Below, piece after piece: positions 5,818-8,807 of a stretch of DNA of 8,807 bases. The notes beneath the pieces are model-generated. The model did no database searches. It saw only the letters and a list, made by a program, of their open reading frames with translations, and had not been told where the DNA came from. Every line of letters starts with the position of its first letter. The stretch's first letter is position 1. The translations under genes were made by a program, and so were the position numbers. The DNA comes from Campylobacterota bacterium (GTDB taxonomy: Bacteria; Campylobacterota; Campylobacteria; Campylobacterales; Sulfurovaceae): positions 1 to 8,807 of the forward strand of contig WFMX01000146.1 of assembly GCA_015488875.1 (NCBI GenBank), read 5' to 3'.

Positions 5818-6431
5818 TGTTAGCAGATATAGGAAATACACATGTGCATATATATGATGGTAGGGAGACTAAGCACCTCTCTCATAGTATCGCCATATCT
5901 AAGTATGCAAAAGAGAGTATATCTTATATCTCAGTCAACCGTACTCTACAAGATGAGATATCCACACAAACCAACTGGATAGATATCTCAGCACAGATAT
6001 CCCTAAACGGTGCATATGAGGGCATGGGTGTAGATAGGCAAGCCCTATGTATGAGCTATGATGATGGGATCTTCGTAGATGCTGGCTCTGCTATTACCAT
6101 AGACATTATGGACGATGGAGTCTATGGAGGTGGCTTTATTATGCTAGGTCTCAAAGCTATGCTAGAGGGCTATAGTAGTATCTCAAAAGCCCTAGAGACG
6201 ACCATAAATAGAGATATTTCTATAGATAAGTTACCCAAAACAACAAGAGATGGGATAACATATGGTATAATCGCACCTATTATTTCTATCATCAAAGAGC
6301 ATCAAAACAGCAAACCCATATACTTCACAGGTGGAGATGGCAAGCTCCTCGCATCTTTTGTAGCTGGAGCTATATACGATGAAGCGATACTCTTTAGAGG
6401 GATAGAGAGAGGGATAAAAAGCACTAAATAG
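5817..6431 (+). CDS. coaX: Type III pantothenate kinase
   Basis: Phosphorylates pantothenate, the first step of coenzyme A synthesis. Type III enzymes belong to the ASKHA fold, need a monovalent cation such as K+, and are not feedback-inhibited by CoA. Seen in 204 residues: the phosphate-binding loop DIGNTHV (4-10), GMGVDRQAL (69-77) that contacts pantothenate, DAGSAITID (88-96) forming the second phosphate loop, GGGFIMLGL (104-112), and TGGDG (171-175) for adenine binding. The length is on the short side of the family's usual 205-260 residues, yet all motifs are present. The ATG shares its A with the cca stop (TAATG) and is preceded by AGGAGA at 5805-5810, so translation is coupled to cca. 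Followed 13 bases later by hisG. Confidence 0.93.
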   Translation: MLADIGNTHVHIYDGRETKHLSHSIAISKYAKESISYISVNRTLQDEISTQTNWIDISAQISLNGAYEGMGVDRQALCMSYDDGIFVDAGSAITIDIMDDGVYGGGFIMLGLKAMLEGYSSISKALETTINRDISIDKLPKTTRDGITYGIIAPIISIIKEHQNSKPIYFTGGDGKLLASFVAGAIYDEAILFRGIERGIKSTK

Positions 6432-6444
6432 TAAGGATATTAAT

Positions 6445-7080
6445 ATGTTGACCATAGCACTACCCAAAGGTAGAATAGCAGAAGAGACCTTAGAGATATT
6501 TTCAGAGATATTTTCAGAGTCACTTGGCAAAGAGTTCAGTTTTGAGAGCAGGAAGCTTATACTTGATATAGGTGATTTTAGATTTTTAAATGTACGAAAC
6601 CAAGATGTCCCTACCTATGTGGAGCATGGAGCAGCAGATATCGGTGTAGTGGGGCTAGATGTCATCACCGAAAAAGAGCTAGACATCATCAATCTCATGG
6701 ATATGAATCTAGGCAAATGCAAAGTGGCCATAGGCATCAAAAATGAAGATACGCTAGACTGGAGTAAGCCAGATATCAAAGTAGCTACAAAGATGGTCAA
6801 TATCACAAAGAACTACTTCGCACAAAAGGCAGTGGGAGTAGAGGTGATCAAGCTATATGGCTCTATAGAGTTAGCTCCATTAGTTGGACTAGCTGACGCT
6901 ATAGTGGACATAGTAGAGACAGGTAGCACTATGCGTGAAAATGGTCTCAAAGTAGCAGAAGACATCATGGATTCCTCGGCACACCTCATAGCCAACAAAA
7001 ATAGCTACTATGCCAAAAAAGCCGAGATACTAGACTTGTATGAAAAGATCAATAGCGTAGTCCAAAACCGTGTCAAATAA
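6445..7080 (+). CDS. hisG: ATP phosphoribosyltransferase, short form
   Basis: Catalyses the first step of histidine synthesis, joining ATP and PRPP to phosphoribosyl-ATP. Seen in 211 residues: LPKGRIAEET (6-15), SRKLILDI (35-42), RNQDVPTYVEHGAADIGVVGLD (51-72 by position, key residues Arg51 and Asp65), KLYGSIELAPLVGLAD (136-151) and the PRPP-binding loop DIVETGSTMRENGL (154-167). The carboxy-terminal ACT-like regulatory domain of long HisG is absent, so this is the short form. In the family that form works only as a hetero-octamer with HisZ, which supplies histidine feedback control; no hisZ is in the window. AAGGA lies seven bases before the ATG. A 12-base unit, GAGATATTTTCA, is present twice in tandem at 6493-6516 (Glu-Ile-Phe-Ser repeated), near the first helix. 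The gene end overlaps the next start by 11 bases. Confidence 0.95.
   Translation: MLTIALPKGRIAEETLEIFSEIFSESLGKEFSFESRKLILDIGDFRFLNVRNQDVPTYVEHGAADIGVVGLDVITEKELDIINLMDMNLGKCKVAIGIKNEDTLDWSKPDIKVATKMVNITKNYFAQKAVGVEVIKLYGSIELAPLVGLADAIVDIVETGSTMRENGLKVAEDIMDSSAHLIANKNSYYAKKAEILDLYEKINSVVQNRVK
6493..6516 (+). repeat. Tandem duplication of a 12-base unit within hisG
   Basis: GAGATATTTTCA occurs twice without a gap and is followed by a third GAG, encoding EIFS-EIFS-E. It keeps the frame and lies in a helix between the amino-terminal motif and SRKLI, where length variation is tolerable. Confidence 0.8.
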
Positions 7081-7786
7081 TCTATCCACCAACAAGGCAC
7101 TAGACTTATATGCAAAAGTAGAAGATATAGTAGGAGTCAAAGAGGCATCGCCACAGCTATACGCTTATTATCTACTATACTTGCAGAGCATTGGATTTGA
7201 TTCGATGCTTGATGTGGGTTGTGGTAGCGGTGATTTCTTGATACAGATGAGAGATGCTCTTAGTATCCCTGAAGTGCTAGGCATTGACTTGAGCAGCGTT
7301 ATGGTGCAGAGGGCAAGAGCCAAGGGCTTGAGTGCCAAAAATATAGAACTCGCGAATGTCAAAGGCTCTTTTGATGTCATCACCGCAGTCTTTGACATGC
7401 TCAACTATCTCAACAAAGAAGAGCTAGAGGGCTTTTTGAGTTCTATAGAAAAACATCTCAATCCAAAGGGCTTTTTCTTATGCGATATCAATACACTCTA
7501 TGGCTTTAGAGAAGTAGCAGTAGGCTCTTATATAGCAGATGATGATCATAGATTTTTGACCATAGATAGTGAGTTTGAAGATGGCGTATATAAGTCGGAC
7601 TTCACACTGTTTGAAAAGTCAAAGATGGGCTGTTATCGAAAATCACAAGAGACTATAGAGCAACTATACCACTCCATAGATGAGATCACATCGCTATTGC
7701 CAAATATGCGACTAGCATCAAAAGATAGCGTGACACTATATGGAGACGAATCAGACAAGAGCTTTTTGGTCTTTCAGATGAGATAG
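7070..7786 (+). CDS. Class I SAM-dependent methyltransferase of unknown substrate
   Basis: A 238-residue protein with the Rossmann-type methyltransferase core. Seen: motif I MLDVGCGSGDFL (46-57) that binds S-adenosylmethionine, GIDLSSVMVQRARAKG (71-86) with the acidic residue for the ribose, FDVITAVFDMLNYL (101-114) as motif IV region, and a strand NPKGFFLCDI (131-140). After residue 145 comes an antiparallel insert-like part (FLTIDSEFEDGVYKSDFTLFE, 162-182) typical of small-molecule methyltransferases, but the substrate cannot be told. The start is a GTG at 7070 overlapping the hisG end by 11 bases; the first in-frame ATG would be inside motif I, so GTG is the only sensible start. No clear Shine-Dalgarno precedes it, so translation probably depends on ribosomes finishing hisG. 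It is the last gene of the plus-strand run. Confidence 0.82.
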   Translation: MSNNLSTNKALDLYAKVEDIVGVKEASPQLYAYYLLYLQSIGFDSMLDVGCGSGDFLIQMRDALSIPEVLGIDLSSVMVQRARAKGLSAKNIELANVKGSFDVITAVFDMLNYLNKEELEGFLSSIEKHLNPKGFFLCDINTLYGFREVAVGSYIADDDHRFLTIDSEFEDGVYKSDFTLFEKSKMGCYRKSQETIEQLYHSIDEITSLLPNMRLASKDSVTLYGDESDKSFLVFQMR

Positions 7787-7892
7787 CACTAAGCCATCAA
7801 CGATAGCTATACACAAAGTGAACCGAAGCATTATCACCACACCCTGTTGGAACTGTGGAACTAGATAAGTGGCATAGTTGGTGATGTTAAAA

Positions 7893-8477
7893 TTATTTTT
7901 TGACAATGCTATTTTGATGTGCATAGACTACTATGGCGACAAATACACCACCCTGTACTACGCCCAAGATAACTTCTGATATCACTGCTATCATTGCGGT
8001 GAGTGTTTGTGGTATCCAGTCTCCTGAACCAAGTGTTGTGAATGTGACAGTCGAGATATACATCGATGTCACAAAGCTATGTTCATGTATAGATGCGAAG
8101 TTTTGCGGACTAAATTGTGCACTCAAGTGAAAAAGCGAAAAAACATCAAATATATCAAATACCGCTGCATAATATATGATAGTAATGATCGTCACCTCCA
8201 AATAGAGCAGTACGATTTGTAATAGTGCAAATCGTACACTACTTTTTGTACGGCTAAAGATATAGATCGCTACATCAAGCATAGCAAAACGAGCTATGAT
8301 TATATAGATAATATTTGCTATTAATATCTGATCTTGATAAGTAGTGAACCATTCTGGCTGCATGCTATGTATCACTAGCTCAAAAATCAAAGGTATAAGC
8401 ACTGTCGGTAAAAGTAAAAAGGCTATCTTTTCGTTGTGAATAAAACGCCTCTCTCGTTGCATAAATTTTGTAATCAT
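7893..8477 (-). CDS. Small pore-loop ion channel (Ion_trans_2-like) with unusual filter
   Basis: A 194-residue inner membrane protein. Seen: hydrophobic segments at about 17-38, 48-74, 82-108 and 159-186, with a pore helix and filter between the third and fourth: STVTFTTLGSGDWIP (142-156). The arrangement TTxGxGD followed by a glycine-containing last helix (EVILGVVQGGVFVAIVV, 168-184) is that of bacterial two-helix-plus-pore potassium channels. The filter residue normally Tyr or Phe is Ser151, which in a potassium channel should alter selectivity (inference). No ligand-binding or RCK domain is present, so gating would rest on the membrane part or a partner. The ATG at 8477 follows the stop of the thioredoxin-like gene by one base, with AGGAG at 8486-8482. 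The gene ends facing the methyltransferase gene, about 106 bases away. Confidence 0.8.
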   Translation of the reverse strand: MITKFMQRERRFIHNEKIAFLLLPTVLIPLIFELVIHSMQPEWFTTYQDQILIANIIYIIIARFAMLDVAIYIFSRTKSSVRFALLQIVLLYLEVTIITIIYYAAVFDIFDVFSLFHLSAQFSPQNFASIHEHSFVTSMYISTVTFTTLGSGDWIPQTLTAMIAVISEVILGVVQGGVFVAIVVYAHQNSIVKK

Positions 8478-8478
8478 A

Positions 8479-8718
8479 CTACTCCTGATTGTTTATTATA
8501 TCCAAAACCTCTGTGACACTCAAAAGTTTCCCTGTACTTTTCACCTCACCATCTATGACCAAAGCAGGAGTACTCACTACGCTATACTCCATGATCTTCA
8601 TAATATCCTCTACTTTTTCGACACTATGAAATCCACCAATCTGTGCTACTGCCTCTTGTGCTACTTTTTCTAGTGCTTTGCACTTTGCACACCCTGTACC
8701 TAATATCTCTATTTTCAT
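8479..8718 (-). CDS. Thioredoxin-like small redox-active disulfide protein
   Basis: A 79-residue single-domain thioredoxin-fold protein of the 'small redox-active disulfide protein 2' type. Seen: MKIEILGTGCAKCKALEK at the amino end with the active-site CxxC (Cys10, Cys13), and STPALVIDGEVKSTGK (49-64) with the cis-proline Pro51 that flanks the active site in this fold. There is no signal peptide, so it acts in the cytoplasm. Family members are often found beside permeases or metalloid-resistance genes; here the downstream neighbour is an ion channel, one base away, so the two are co-transcribed and probably translationally coupled. The start is supported by AAGGAG at 8729-8724, five bases before the ATG. 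It could reduce a disulfide in a partner protein, but the target is unknown. Confidence 0.85.
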   Translation of the reverse strand: MKIEILGTGCAKCKALEKVAQEAVAQIGGFHSVEKVEDIMKIMEYSVVSTPALVIDGEVKSTGKLLSVTEVLDIINNQE

Positions 8719-8738
8719 TTTCTCTCCTTGTCATATAA

Positions 8739-8775
8739 TTTGACTACTGTTTGTATCCTATTGTGTGAAGTCAAA
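8739..8775. repeat. Inverted repeat upstream of the thioredoxin-like gene
   Basis: TTTGACT at 8739-8745 is matched by AGTCAAA at 8769-8775, with 23 bases between. It lies 21-57 bases upstream of the start of the thioredoxin-like gene, where an operator would be expected, and the outer arm reads TTTGACT on the minus strand and could double as a -35. Seven-base arms at this distance can arise by chance, so this is only a candidate. Confidence 0.3.
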
Positions 8776-8807
8776 CAACACTTTTTATGACTCTCACTCT
8801 ATAAGCT

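Noticed and set aside
7787..7892. Possible shared terminator between the convergent methyltransferase and channel genes
   Set aside because: Only short arms (ATCACC with GGTGAT; CCACA with TGTGG) and no stem followed by a T-run on either strand.
8435..8443. A perfect DnaA-box match (TTATTCACA on the minus strand) near the start of the channel gene
   Set aside because: Single copy within coding sequence, with no cluster or AT-rich unwinding region nearby; not evidence of an origin.

Overview
The window looks like chromosome of a Campylobacterota (epsilonproteobacterial) species, probably a free-living sulfur- or hydrogen-oxidising type near Sulfurimonas/Sulfurovum. This rests on the character of the GyrB, HisG and CoaX proteins, the heavy use of ATA and AGA codons, and moderate AT-richness. 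It is a judgement from family resemblance, not from a search.

Layout. Positions 1-2816 (minus strand) hold gyrB and, directly after its stop codon, the start of a membrane protein with a degenerate GGDEF domain that runs off the left edge. Positions 2817-3260 are a gene-free stretch with two perfect 11-bp inverted repeats, a near-perfect 17-base palindrome and a further small palindrome. None of these is explained by a recognised gene. Positions 3261-4294 (minus) are a small AT-rich island: a HipA-like gene that has lost about 200 internal residues yet stays in frame, translationally coupled (TGATG) to a HipB-like helix-turn-helix gene. Positions 4417-7786 (plus) form a tight housekeeping run: cca (tRNA CCA addition), coaX (type III pantothenate kinase), hisG (short-form ATP phosphoribosyltransferase) and a class I methyltransferase, with overlaps or gaps of at most 13 nt. 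Positions 7893-8718 (minus) carry a small thioredoxin-like disulfide protein followed one base later by a pore-loop ion channel with an unusual filter, TLGSGD.

How the genes relate. The plus-strand run is probably one transcript from a TGnTATAAT promoter at 4373-4381; its products serve unrelated core pathways (tRNA maturation, CoA, histidine). The minus-strand trx-channel pair is a separate operon whose upstream end lies close to the right edge. gyrB is not preceded by dnaN, its usual neighbour in this phylum; the space upstream holds the structured non-coding stretch and the hip remnant, which looks like a site of insertion or rearrangement.

Most notable points: the unexplained hairpin region upstream of gyrB (a candidate structured RNA or regulatory element), the internally deleted HipA with its intact antitoxin-like partner, and the altered selectivity filter of the channel. 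No tRNA, rRNA, CRISPR array or complete insertion sequence was seen.
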